Positions 38,005-49,262 of a stretch of DNA of 64,000 nucleotides are shown one piece after another. The notes below the pieces were generated by a model. That model saw nothing but the letters and a program-made list of their open reading frames with translations. It was not told the origin of the DNA and made no database searches. The position numbers and the translations under genes were made by a program. This stretch comes from Panicum virgatum (lineage: Eukaryota > Streptophyta > Magnoliopsida > Poales > Poaceae): assembly GCF_016808335.1 (NCBI RefSeq), contig NC_053137.1, positions 5,283,904-5,347,903 of the forward strand, read 5' to 3'. How positions within the stretch are numbered: position 1 is the stretch's first letter; every line of letters begins with the position of its first letter.

Positions 38005-38680
38005 TGTCGTGGTGTGGCAAACCACAGCCGGGTGGCGGAAGGCACCCGCCTAAGCCCAGAGGGTGAGTACTCGGGGGTTAGCTAGTGACTAGTTCAATCT
38101 CGATCAAGAACACGATGAACACAACAGGATTTAGAGTGGTTCGGGCCGCCGGAGCGTAATACCCTACGTCCACTGTGTGTTGTATATCTTGTGCTCTCAA
38201 GAGGTTGACAACGGGATTGTTCGGAGTGAATCCGAGCTTGTGTTGTGTCTGCCCTCGCATCGCTTGGCCTGGCTTATGTTAACCTGTGTTCTAGCGGGCG
38301 TGCTCTCCCTTTTATATGTCCAAGGGGAGCACGTACACTAAGCGGGGCCCCGATAGGTGGGCCCGGTGATATATTTGATATTGTACACATCGGAGCCTTA
38401 AATGCTACAGATCCGGAGATCTTCGTCGTCGGTCTCCGTGCGTAGCTTCTGACCAGTGATGGTCTTGAGCTGTCTTGTCGGAGTAGAGTCTAGCCTCTGG
38501 AGCCGCACGTCGAGGTCATGATGAAGCGCCGAACTATTGACTCAGTCCGCTGTAGCAGCGTGCACTATTGCTCCAGTTAGTAGCTGGTCATCATGACTCG
38601 TCGCCCATGCGCGCTGCGCTGAGACACTGCTGCATGCCTCGGTAACAGATGAGCCGCCTAGGTAACTGGCGATCCACAAT
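38005..38680 (-). repeat. LTR fragment of a G2-related Tat element
   Basis: It starts TGTCGTGGTGTGGCAAACC exactly like the G2 LTRs and matches them for the first ~170 bp, then diverges. It is cut at about 38680 by G3. It interrupts the archaeal RNase H frame of G2, with TTCACA just before it. The matching right end is not found, so the element it came from has been partly deleted or recombined with G2. Confidence 0.7.
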
Positions 38681-39888
38681 GTAGCTTTTCCCTTAAAGCG
38701 CCAATTTACGTACCGCAAGCGCACGGATCGTGTAGTTTTTCCCTTAGAGTATTCCCACAAGGTTTATCAATCCACGGAACAAGTGTATTACTATGCTTAA
38801 CTAAGCACTAATGATGTTGGTAAAAGATCTATATTGAGTGATTGAGTGTGAAATAGATCTAATCTAACCAATCTAATCTAATCTAGACTAGTGAGCAAAG
38901 ATAGATGTGTGCACAAGATATGAAGAGCATTTGTCCATAGGGTCTAGAATCACTAGAGATGTAATTGCCAAGCAACGAAGAACAGATCTAATCTACCAAA
39001 GCTGTGTTCCAAGATCTAAACCTTTCCCTCCCGCATACTATCACTACACGAGGATAATCGGTAACGAATCAATAAGAACACGATAGTTGATGTAATCTAA
39101 GTAAACCATGCAAGAGCAAAGCAAACCCAAAGCCAAGCCGCGAACTATTAGGCATCAAAGCATCATCAACAAGAATTGTGATAGATCAATCTCATAAAGG
39201 ATTCGGCAATTACAACTCAAGATCTCCTTACAACCCCATGAACAAATGAGGACTTTACCCCATGAAGCTAAGCGAAGCGTAATCGATCATGGTGACGCAA
39301 TCTCCGGCAAGGGATGGATCCCTTGATGTCCTCCAACTTGCAGCGGCGCTGAGGGACGATGAGGCCTCCGGTGTCGCCTTTCTCTTGTGTCTAACTCGAA
39401 TGTATCTCTGGATGCTCTTTCTCTGCGATCTCTGTGATCTCCCTCTGCGGTGCTTCTCTTTGACGGCGGCTTCGGGGTATTTATAGACAGATATGGTTGG
39501 TGGTTTTGGTAAAACATAGATTAGGATTGACGCATACTTCGTGCTGAAGAAAACCGAGATCAAATGGACTCCGAAAAGGGCTAGGCCGACCGGCCCAAGG
39601 ACTCCAGGCTGGCCGGCCTGGGCCTTTTCTAGCCCCTTTCGGTCCCATCTTTTGCGTGTTGAATCTTCCTTTTATTCCTCATCTTAGCCCAGTTGTAACC
39701 ATGCGTCAAAACATCTCCGAAAATGTCCAATTTCCTGTCAAAATACAACATGCTCCCAAATCCAGGACAAAATCGAAAATGGTCAAGTTCGGGTGCCAAG
39801 TGGCGGGTTAGTACATGAATCATCCCGAAGAATTTACCAAAACAACTCCTAATCATATAGTAAAATGGGTACTTAAGGAGCGCCAACA
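38681..39888 (-). repeat. 3' LTR of G3
   Basis: This copy pairs with 47724-48931. It ends AGCGCCAACA at 39888. A minus-strand TATA box (TATAAATA, about 39477-39484) marks the U3 promoter. Paired GGCCGGCC-type palindromes lie at 39588-39625. The first 12 bases differ from the other LTR and resemble an internal phrase (TGTAGTTTTTCCCTTAGAG). Confidence 0.85.
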
Positions 39889-41697
39889 TTCCCCCCATGC
39901 TTAGCTTTTACTCGTCCTCGAGCAAATCAAATCATCAAATCCTTCCATGGGTTGCTCGAGAGTTCTCAAACTGCAAAATTTACTTATGCAAACAAGTCTA
40001 ACAATATTTCTTCAAACAAAGGTCAGAGGAGCAGCAAGGATAATCATATCATGGGCGTTCCAAAACTCATCCAATATTACTCCACAACTCTTACCTTTAG
40101 CCGGCAACTCGAATATCGACAACACTTGCTTTTCTTGCCATCCTTGGAGGTTTTCCTTTCTTTTTTTTATTTAAGAAACAAAATACCCTGCAACAAAGGT
40201 TAGACCAAAATTTTTTGCACAAGTCCTTTCATGTCTCTCAATATAAGTGGCTATCCTATTTTTATTTGCAAGCTCTCATCTCCCGAAAGTCTCTCAAGTA
40301 TAAAGTGGGGCTATAGGTGAGGCTTAGCAAAGTATATACATATATTGTCAAATTAAGAAAACCTTCTAATGATTGCTTACCTTCCGAGCCAATGATCATG
40401 AGAGTTTCTCCATAATGTAAAGGGTTCAAGGGTAAGAAGATTTAGAATGGTGGACATGTGCAAAGGTATAAAAAAAGATTGACTTCAAGGCACAAGCATC
40501 GTCCTCGTTGTCGGATTGCACATGGTTGGAATTGAGGATATTGTTCTCAAACAACAAGGTGATATCTCTTTGCACTTCTCTAACCATAGAATCCCTTCAT
40601 TTATTTTTTTCTCTTCTCATACATTTTTTCTTTTCTCTTTCTTCTTCTCTTTTTGTTCCGAACCTTTTCATAGGACACTTTCTATAAAATATAGATAGGC
40701 AAATCTCCGAAGTGTCTCCCTGAATTTTTGGAGCCCGAACCGAGACCAGAGAGGTCTAGGCCGGCCGGCTCAAGAGGTGTAGGCCGGCTGGCCTGGGGCT
40801 TTCCCAGGTCGGATTCGGTCCGTCTTTCCAGTACTCCTTCCTTTCTTCATCCCAAAGTTATGTTTTATACAAATCATGCGCAGAAACAGAACATATCCTC
40901 ACAATTGGGTTGTGGTCAAGGAAGACGATAATAAACAAGAAAATCTCGGGTTTGGTTTTTGGAATCCGGTAGATCTCATGAGTTATTCCAATGAGGAATT
41001 CTCATTACCAAATATTGACGTGGCTAGCAATTCAGAGATGAAAAATATGGACATGATCATTGCTCGAAATTAAAACTCCCAAGAGAAAGAAATCCTAACT
41101 CAACTCAATGCACATCCCATGCTTATGGTGGAACGAATATAGCTTTTGGATGATAGGATTTTTACTCTCAACTTGCCAAGAACTTGATCAACCTTATGTT
41201 TGTAGGGGTTTTATTATTTTTATGAAATTAAAGTCCTCCAAATCATGCCTTACTCGCAAGCGTAATCAAAACCAAGCGCTAGATCAAAGCTCAAGTGTGG
41301 GTATTAACATGGACGAATAATTTACTAAGCTCCACAAATACGAAATAAATTTCATGACAACGCTCGTGAACAATTGTTTTAAAGAAAATAAAGTAAAACT
41401 GAATGCATAAATAAAATTGCACGATCCAACAAAAACAAAGACTCTTTTTATTTTGTTTTCATGACTCAACACTAATTTAAGACTCACTCTCACACAAGCG
41501 AAAAATAAAGCACACAATGCTAGACTATGACTCTCACACATGCGAAAAATAAAAGCACACTCACACGACGAACTTTCGAGTAAACAAAGACTAACAAAAT
41601 TGAATCTACGAGTCGTCACACCTTCCCCCCATGCTTAGATTATGCGGCGTCCTCATCGCAATGATATAAAAGACGGGTGTGACGCTCGTCGGTGTTC
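39889..41697 (-). other. Non-coding 3' region of G3 with two polypurine tracts
   Basis: The minus-strand PPT GCATGGGGGGAA abuts the 3' LTR (plus 39889-39904). The same 16-bp sequence CTAAGCATGGGGGGAA occurs again at 41638-41623, directly after the third ORF. Between them lies AT-rich sequence with no supported gene. It includes a pair of GGCCGGCC-like palindromes at about 40749-40793. Confidence 0.7.
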
Positions 41698-42462
41698 TCA
41701 ATGGCACCTCGGGCAATTGCATCTTGGATGTCCTCCTCCTTGCTTTTGTAGATCTCCGACCATCTCGAATAACTTCCTTATGTTGCGGACAAGGAAGTTG
41801 TAGTCTTTTTCGGCCATGCTCTCGATGTCGTCCATCCTTCGATCCATTGCCACGATTCGATCGTGACACCTATCGACGGTGGCGCGGAGATCCGCGATTT
41901 CATCTTCGGGTTCGTCGTCGTCCTTCTTCTTCTTGCCGCTATCACCTCCGGAGGGGTTGTCTTCCTCTTTTCTCTCCTCTTCGGCCCACCCCGGCCAATC
42001 ATCATCGTAATCACAACCGGTGGCTCCAAATGAACTAGGGCTCATGATGCTCTCCCAATCGCTGTCTCCAGCATAATCCTTCCGCTTCGGGGTGTGCTCG
42101 ATGTAGTTCTTTCTTTTGACTCTGAGGAGGCGCAAGGAACGCCTAGGTGCAGGTGGCTTTTTGTCTTGTCGCTTCTCACCTTCGTCTTCATCGCTGCTGA
42201 TGACGACGATCACCCTTTGGGCTTGAGCTAGCTTCTCGTTGCACCATTGAAGGCCCTTCCCTCCGACGCTCATCCTTGCCTGAGTATTGAATTTCTTCGG
42301 AGGGGCTTTCGCTTCACATCGATTTGCTTCGACAAGGAGGGGCTGCGTACCGGTTGCCGAGATGGGGCTAGGCGCCCTTGGCGTGGGGGTGTCAGGCGTC
42401 CAACCCCTCTCCTCGATCTCCATTGCTGCAATCATGGCTCTTGCGCTCGCTGGACCGGCCAT
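41698..42462 (-). CDS. Third ORF of G3 (downstream of pol), unknown function
   Basis: This is an intact 254-residue ORF in the sense orientation. The N-terminal half is basic, with Pro/Arg stretches (PPAPRRSLRLLRVKRK could be a nuclear signal). The middle is strongly acidic (EEERKEEDNP, KKKKDDDEPEDE). The C-terminus forms a likely coiled coil (ADLRATVDRCHDRIVAMDRR) and ends in a Cys-His cluster (CNCPRCH). I see no signal peptide or membrane segment, so it does not look like an envelope protein although it holds the position of the Athila env-like ORF. A TATA box on the minus strand (ATATAAATAG, 42540-42531), ~70 bp upstream of the start, suggests its own promoter. Confidence 0.6.
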   Translation of the reverse strand: MAGPASARAMIAAMEIEERGWTPDTPTPRAPSPISATGTQPLLVEANRCEAKAPPKKFNTQARMSVGGKGLQWCNEKLAQAQRVIVVISSDEDEGEKRQDKKPPAPRRSLRLLRVKRKNYIEHTPKRKDYAGDSDWESIMSPSSFGATGCDYDDDWPGWAEEERKEEDNPSGGDSGKKKKDDDEPEDEIADLRATVDRCHDRIVAMDRRMDDIESMAEKDYNFLVRNIRKLFEMVGDLQKQGGGHPRCNCPRCH

Positions 42463-42527
42463 TGTCGAAGTCTCTCATGAGGTGGTGGTGTAGATTGAAA
42501 AGTATGAGAGAATAGATCTACCCCACC

Positions 42528-42541
42528 CCTCTATTTATATC
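42528..42541 (-). promoter_or_regulatory. TATA box upstream of the third ORF of G3
   Basis: ATATAAATAG on the minus strand lies 70-78 bp before the ORF start codon at 42462, the usual distance for a plant core promoter with a short leader. It is distinct from the LTR TATA boxes. Confidence 0.5.
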
Positions 42542-42865
42542 CCGAAAAGACTTGGACGAGAAGTCCAAAATCTCTTCGGTTTTGGCATGCGAAATCTATA
42601 AGGCATAGGTTTGAAATTTCCTTATCTCGCACCTACCAAAAATTGAGACCGATTCGAACACGAGGAGGCTTAGGCCGGCCGGCCTAGGGGTGTTGGGCCG
42701 GCCGGCCCAGGGGGTTTTTCGGCCCCCTGGACTCCAACTTTTTCCGAGGTGCATACCAATAAATTAGAAGCCTATGTTTTACTCAAAGTTCATCCAGAAT
42801 AGAAATAAAACAATGAAAATAAAATCTAAAAGAGAATATTTACAAACTTACCTTGCTTAACGTCG

Positions 42866-45448
42866 TTAGGCTTGACGTTCCGGTTCCTCCTCCATTGTGT
42901 ATATGTCGATGTAATGAAGGGGCACGACGTCGGGCTCCAAGAATACCTTTAGTCGCTGTCCGTTCACCACATTTTGGTCGCCTTTCGCATCCATGATTGT
43001 CACCGTTCCCGTGGGTGAAACCGAGTGTACGACGTATGGTCCATCCCATTTGTTTTGTAATTTTCCTTTGCCAAAAAGTTTGAATCTTGAATTGTAGAGT
43101 AGGACCTTGTCTCCTTCTTTGAATTCCTTGTTTTGTAATCGCTTGTCGTACCACCTCTTCATCCTTTCTTTGTAAATTGATGCACTATTGTACGCTTTCA
43201 ATCTTAACTCCTCCAATTCGCTTATTTGGATTCTCCTTTTAATTCCAGCGGCTTCCGCATCAAAGTTCATTTCCTTCATTGCCCAATACGCCTTATGTTC
43301 TAGCTCAACCGGCAAGTGGCATGTTTTTCCATAAACAAATTGATAAGGAGTCATACCAATCGGGGTTTTGTGTGCCATACGATATGCCCATAGTGCATCA
43401 TCTAGTCTCTTCGACCAATCTTTTCCTCCTTTTACCACGGTCTTCTTTAAAATGTCCTTCAACTGCTTGTTCGAAGTTTTTGCTTGTCCGTTTGTTTGAG
43501 GATGATAAGCCGTGGACACTCTATGTTCAATTCCCAATTTCTTCAAGCATTTACCAAAATCTTTGCCCGTGAAGTGTGTTCCTCCATTGCTTATCAAGAT
43601 TCTCGGGACGCCATATCGAGGGAAGATTACCGATTTAATCATGTGTGTGGACTCCTCTGTTGATGCCTTCTGACATGGCATAGCTTCAACCCACTTTGAA
43701 ACATAGTCCACCATCACCAATATATGCTCAAATCCATGTGAGTTCACGAATGGTCCCATGAAATCGATTCCCCAGACATCAAATAGATCTATTTGCAAAT
43801 TGTAGTTCAATGGCATGGCATTCCTTTGTGAGATATTCCCCGTCCTTTGGCATTCCGGATAAGTCGAAACAAATCTTTTCGCGTCTTCATGCATCTCGGG
43901 CCAATAGAATCCACTAGCCCATACCTTAGCTTGAGTTCTAAAGTGCCCATAATGTCCTCCATATCCCGACGAGTGACACTTCCTTAGAACTTCTTCACGT
44001 TCCTCCCTTGGTATGCATCTTCTTAGGACTCCATCTTCTCCATATCTATATAAGTATGGTGGATCCCAATAGTATTTTCTTCTTTCCGCGATCACTCTTT
44101 TCTTTGCATTCTTGTCCAAGTGATCTAAGGGCATCCCTTTTATTGCTCTTATTATTTCATTCATCCAACTATCTTTGTCGAGAATTCTATATAGGTGATC
44201 ATCTCTCATTTGATCCTCGATCGGTTCTTTTCCATCATCTCCATGGTTCATCCTTGATAGGTGGTCGACCACAACATTTTCTGCCCCTTTCTTGTCCCTT
44301 ATCTCCACATCGAATTCTTGTAGCAATAGGATCCATCGAATCAAGCGTGGTTTAGCATCTTTCTTGGACAAGAGATACTTGATTGCTGCATGGTCGGTAT
44401 AAACTATCACATATGAATTTACTATGTATGATCTGAATTTTTCGAAGGCGAATACCACGGCAAGCAATTCTTTCTCCGTTGTTGCATAATTAACTTGGGC
44501 TTCATTGAGAGTCTTGCTTGCGTAGTAGATAGCACTTACCTTTCCCTCTTTCCTTTGTCCAAGAACGGCTCCTACGGCGTAATCGCTTGCATCACACATG
44601 ATTTCAAAAGGTAGATTCCAATCCGGAGGTTGCATGATAGGAGCACTTATGAGGGATTGCTTGAGTGTTCGAAATGCGTGAACACAATCACTATCGAAGA
44701 TGTACTCCACATCTTTTTGGAGAAGTTGTGTCAATGGCTTGGTGATTTTCGAAAAATCCTTTATGAACCCGGCATGATCGAGGAAGCTCCTCAAAGACTT
44801 GATGTCCGTAGGTAGTGGCAACTTCTCCACGGTTTCTATTTTTGCTCTGTCCACCTCTATCCCTCTCTCGGAGATAACATGACCGAGAACAATTTCTTCT
44901 TTCACCATGAAATGACACTTCTCCCAATTAAGCACAAGATCAACCTCTCCACATCTTTTAAGAACTTTCTCCAAATTTCCCAAGAAATTATCAATGCTAG
45001 TACCATGCACAGAGAAATCATCCATGAATACCTCCATAATCTCTTCTATGAAATCTGAAAATATAGCCATCATGCACCTTTGAAAAGAAGCGGGCGCATT
45101 GCACAATCCAAAAGGCATCCTCCGATATGCAAAGGTTCCATACGGGCAAGTAAATGTGGTCTTATGTTGATCATCCAGGATGAATAAGGTATTTGGAAGA
45201 ATCCCGAGTATCCATCAAGGTAACAAAAGTGCGAATGCTTTGCCAACCTTTTCTAGCATCTCGTCAATGAATGGTAGTGGAAAATGATCCTTCCTCGTTG
45301 CCTTATTCAATTTTCTATAATCGATGCACATCCTCCATCCCGTGATGGTTCTTTGTGGTATCAATTGCTCCTTATCATTTTTCACAACCGTGAGTCCTCC
45401 TTTCTTCGGAACGCAATGCACGGGGCTTACCCATTCACTATGTGGCAC
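42866..45448 (-). pseudogene. pol: pol of G3: RT, RNase H and integrase
   Basis: A 750-residue open frame (45118-42866) follows a shorter RT start (45448-45215) that contains WRMCIDYRKLNKATRKDHFP. Between them at least two small indels destroy the frame around the expected YLDGYSGF motif (about 45140-45235). The RT box FMDDFSVHG is intact, and an RNase H ([14 protein letters not shown]) follows. The integrase has lost two of its three catalytic residues: the second Asp is Asn ([10 protein letters not shown]) and the Glu is Lys ([10 protein letters not shown]). The frame ends with [18 protein letters not shown]. Both integrase changes are G-to-A on the coding strand. Confidence 0.9.
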
Positions 45449-45452
45449 GGGG

Positions 45453-46883
45453 TTATATTATTCCGGCATTCAACAATTTGATAACCTCCTTCTTCACCAC
45501 ATCACGCATAGCATGGCTCAACCTTCTTTGATGCTCTACGACCGGCTTGTATTGCTCCTCGAGTTGTATACGATGTGTGCAAAAAGCGGGGCTAATACAT
45601 TTCAAGTCGTTAATCGAGTAGCCGATCACCTTTTTGTGCTTCTTTAATAAATTCAGCAACTTCTCCGTCTCTTCCGGGCTCAATTCGTCGCTAATAATCA
45701 CCGGAAAAGTCTTGCCATCTCCCAAAAATTCATATTTCAATCCCTTAGGGAGTGGCTTCATCTCAACATCGGGCGCACCATCCTCTTCTTGATCTAACTC
45801 TCCAATGTCTTCAAATTTTTCTTCCTCCAAATTCCCGTGTCGCGGCTTCAACTCTTCCATTGTTTCCACTAGTTCTCCGTTTTGATCATCTTGAGCGTCT
45901 TCATTCTCCAAAGCGCGTTGGAGAGGATCCCTGAAAGAATCAATGGAACGAACGCTCTCTACCTCTTCGTTATCAAGAGGTAGAGGTGAAGCAAAAGACG
46001 GTTTTGAATGAAATTCGAATGAGCGCTTCTCTCCATCTAGATCAAAAGTGACAATCCCTTTTCCAACATCTAGAACAGCATTTACTAGTTTGAGAAAGGG
46101 TTTTCCAAGGATTATGCCTTCATGCTCATCATCACTAGCATTAATCACAAAAAACTCGGTAGGAATTTTTTTACCCGCTATGGAAACATTTAGATTTCTA
46201 AGCACTCCTAGCGGTTTGATTAATCTACCATCTCCCATGATCAATTTAATGATTGTGGCATCTAGGTTTGATGTTTCGTTAAAAAGCTCAACATAAACCT
46301 TGGAACTCATCACACTAACATGGGCGCCAACGTCACATAAAACATTGCAACATTTTATTCCTTCTATTATGCAATCAACACGAGGTGTGGGTGATGGGTT
46401 ACCTTCGCCTTGATCGCTTCCAATCGCATATACTTGGGCTATGTGCACGTAGGGTGATGATTCCGAGTTCACTCCTAGGGTCCTTTTGATCTCCAGCACC
46501 TCGTTTAAGTCAATCTCTTCCTCTTTTTCTTCAAAAAGTTTCCGAATAATATCACCGGCCGATTCCTTGCCAAATGTATATCCCGTGTGATTATCCGGCG
46601 GGAAGTCTTCCGCTATCACCTTCCCCATTCCTCGCTGATTTGGATGTGGTCTTGCTTTGTCGAACAATCTTCCGAAGTCAATTGGTATCCAATCCATTTG
46701 CTCGAATTCCCTTAGCGATTTGGCGGTGCCCATGGTTCTTCCTTTCTCTTCCGGGTCGTCTTTCGTTGCACTCCGGATCGATGCTTCTTCATCGTGGTTT
46801 ATCTCTATGACTTTCCCATGCTTCGGTTGTTCTTCCTTCACTTTCGATGCCTCTTTTCTGAAAATTCCAGCAAGCACCCGCAC
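45453..46883 (-). pseudogene. gag-pol middle part of G3 with aspartic protease
   Basis: This is a 476-residue open frame. It contains the retroelement protease with active site LCDVGAHVSVMS and the second motif GIILGKPFLKLVNAVLDV, then an acidic linker (EELKPRHGNLEEEKFED). It ends in the start of the RT region (HRIQLEEQYKPVVEHQRRL, EVIKLLNAGII). The frame breaks at 45453 before the RT and at 46883 towards gag, so it is a fragment of one longer polyprotein. Athila proteases often read D-L-G or D-V-G instead of D-S/T-G, so the protease may be unimpaired. Confidence 0.8.
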
Positions 46884-47592
46884 TTGAGATTCTTCTTCGG
46901 AGCTTGCCGAACATCGTTTTTCCCATTCTCTTCACATGGCCGCACTCTTGCTGATTTTTTGTAGGAGTTGGGCGGCTTCCGTGAGTGTTTTCTCCATGAG
47001 ATCTCCTCCTGCACACATTTGAACAAATTGCATGCACTCGGGGGTTAGGGAAAAGTAAAAGGTATGCAAGAGTACTTCACCGGAAAATTCCGAGCTTCGG
47101 TCCTTGTTCAATCATTCCATTGAATCTATCCCATGCTTGATCTATCCCTTCTTCTTCTCCTTGCGCGAAGTTGATCACTTGCTTCCGAATATGTTGAACC
47201 TTGCTTAACGGAAAGAACTGCTCGCAAAATTTCTTCATCAAGTCATCCCAATTTCCTTTTACCTCGAAGGATGCAAGTGCAAACCATCTTCTCGCTTCTT
47301 CCGCAAGTGAGTATGGGAAAAGATTCCATCTAAACCAAGCTAGCGGAACTCCGTCTTGTTGTACCGTGTTGCATAGCATTGTGAACCACTTGATATGTCT
47401 ATATGGGTTGTCCGTCTCATCTCCTCTAAAGGGGTTTGCCGCCGCCATCTTGATGAATTGAGGCTTGATCTCGTACTCGGTGGCTCGCAACACCAAATCT
47501 GATTTTTGCATGTCGAAGTCCTCCGATCGCGGGCTTGCATAATCCCTTAGTGATTTTTCTCCTTCCTCCATGTGTTGAATGAGATGGCCCAT
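46884..47592 (-). pseudogene. gag: gag of G3
   Basis: The open frame 47592-47077 begins MGHLIQHMEEGEKSLRDYA. It contains the Retrotrans_gag core (NPYRHIKWFTMLCNTVQ, RWNLFPYSLAEEARRWF, WDDLMKKFCEQFFPLSKVQ, and FNGMIEQGPKLGI). It then breaks, and the remainder to 46884 is open only in shifted frames. The WDRF phrase followed by a premature stop suggests frame loss near 47077. Confidence 0.8.
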
Positions 47593-47697
47593 CTAGACAA
47601 TCAAAACAAAAACAAAAACAAAAATTTTCTATGGAAAAGGTTAGGTGTTAGTAACCAACAAAATTAATACAAAGTTAAACGTAGCAAAATCGCTTGT

Positions 47698-47723
47698 TCC
47701 CCGGCAACGGCGCCAGAAAAGCT
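47698..47723 (-). promoter_or_regulatory. Primer binding site of G3 (tRNA-Asp type)
   Basis: The minus strand reads TGGCGCCGTTGCCGGGGA at 47715-47698, eight bases inside the 5' LTR. It is complementary to the 3' end of plant tRNA-Asp, the primer known for Athila elements. Confidence 0.85.
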
Positions 47724-48931
47724 TGTTGACGCTTCTTAAAGCGCCAATTTACGTACCGCAAGCGCACGGATCGTGTAGTTTTTCCCTTAGAGTATTCCCA
47801 CAAGGTTTATCAATCCACGGAACAAGTGTATTACTATGCTTAACTAAGCACTAATGATGTTGGTAAAAGATCTATATTGAGTGATTGAGTGTGAAATAGA
47901 TCTAATCTAACCAATCTAATCTAATCTAGACTAGTGAGCAAAGATAGATGTGTGCACAAGATATGAAGAGCATTTGTCCATAGGGTCTAGGATCACTAGA
48001 GATGTAATCGCCAAGGAACGAAGAACGGATCTAATCTACCAAAGGTGTGTTCCAAGATCTAAACCTTTCCCTCCCGCATACTGTCACTACACGAGGATAA
48101 TCGGTAACGAATCAACAAGAACACGATAGTTGATGTAATCTAAGTAAACCATGCAAGAGCAAAGCAAACCCAAAGCCAAGCCACGAACTATTAGGCATCA
48201 AAGCATCATCAACAAGAATTGTGATAGATCAATCTCATAAAGGATTCGGCAATTACAACTCAAGATCTCCTTACAACCCCATGAACAAACGAGGACTTTA
48301 CCCCATGAAGCTAAGCGAAGCGTAATCGATCATGGTGACGCAATCTCCGGCAAGGGATGGATCCCTTGATGTCCTCCAACTTGCAGCGGCGCCGAGGGAC
48401 GATGAGGCCTCCGGTGTCGCCTTTCTCTTGTGTCTAACTCGAATGTATCTCTGGATGCTCTTTCTCTGCGATCTCTGCGATCTCCCTCTGCGGTGCTTCT
48501 CTTTGACGTCGGCTTTGGGGTATTTATAGACAGATATGGTCGGTGGTTTTGGTAAAACATAGATTAGGGTTGACGCATACTTCGTGCTGAAGAAAACCGA
48601 GATCAAATGGACTCCAAAAAGGGCTAGGCCGGCCGGCCCAAGGACTCCAGGCCGGCCGGCCTGGGCCTTTTCTGGCCCCTTTCGGTCCCATATTTTGCAT
48701 GTTGAATCATCCTTTTATTCCTCATCTTAGCCCAGTTGTAACCATGCGTCAAAACATCTCCGAAAATGTCCAATTTCCTGTCAAAATACAACATGCTCCA
48801 AAATCCAGGACAAAATCGAAAATGGTCAAGTTCGGGTGCCAAGTGGCGGGTTAGTACATGAATCATCCCGAAGAATTTACCAAAATGACTCCTAATCATA
48901 TAGTAAAATGGGTACTTAAGGAGCGCCAACA
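47724..48931 (-). repeat. 5' LTR of G3
   Basis: It begins (plus reading) TGTTGACGCTTC and ends AGCGCCAACA. The minus-strand TATA box TCTATAAATA is at 48530-48521. It carries the paired GGCCGGCC palindromes at about 48623-48665. Confidence 0.9.
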
Positions 48932-49262
48932 AGGGGTCTCGAGCTAAGTCATTAACTAGCCAACTCAATTAGGACCATAATCACCGCACAAGAGTAAGAA
49001 GCCACGTGGGGGTTAGCGCAAACAGAATGCGTAGATTGAAATTGGAATGTCACATCCTTAGAGGCGAACTGAGAATAAACTTTTCCTTTATAACTAGATG
49101 TACATGAGATGTGCGATGTAAGCCAGAACACGGGTTTATGAGGCCGGAGCTGTCCGGACCTCGGGGCCCCCAGTCTAAGGTACTACGATACTCGCCCTAG
49201 GGAGGTAGAGCATGCAGGCTTAGGGTACGGAACCAGGCTAAGTGGCTACACGGCTCCGGACC
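48932..49262 (-). other. Internal non-coding fragment of a G2-type Tat element
   Basis: The phrase GCAGGCTTAGGGTACGGAACCAGGCTAAGTGGCTACAC near 49211 closely resembles repeats in the G2 spacer near 35615 and 35885. The CGGGTTTATGAGGCCGGAG stretch near 49132 resembles 36202. It is therefore part of the spacer between the antisense gene and pol of a G2 relative. It continues after the solo LTR, at 50479. Confidence 0.6.

Larger units (their letters stand above)
38681..48931 (-). mobile_element. Ty3/gypsy element G3, Athila-like, minus strand
   Basis: The order on the minus strand is 5' LTR (47724-48931), a PBS TGGCGCCGTTGCCGGGGA matching tRNA-Asp (47715-47698), gag, protease, RT, RNase H, integrase, a third ORF, PPT and 3' LTR. 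A tRNA-Asp primer, a protease reading CDVGA and an extra ORF after integrase fit the Athila group. The two LTRs are equal in length from 38693/47736 onward (1196 bp) and differ by roughly 25-30 substitutions by hand count. No target duplication is visible, because the outer 12 bases of the left LTR do not match the right LTR. Confidence 0.85.
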
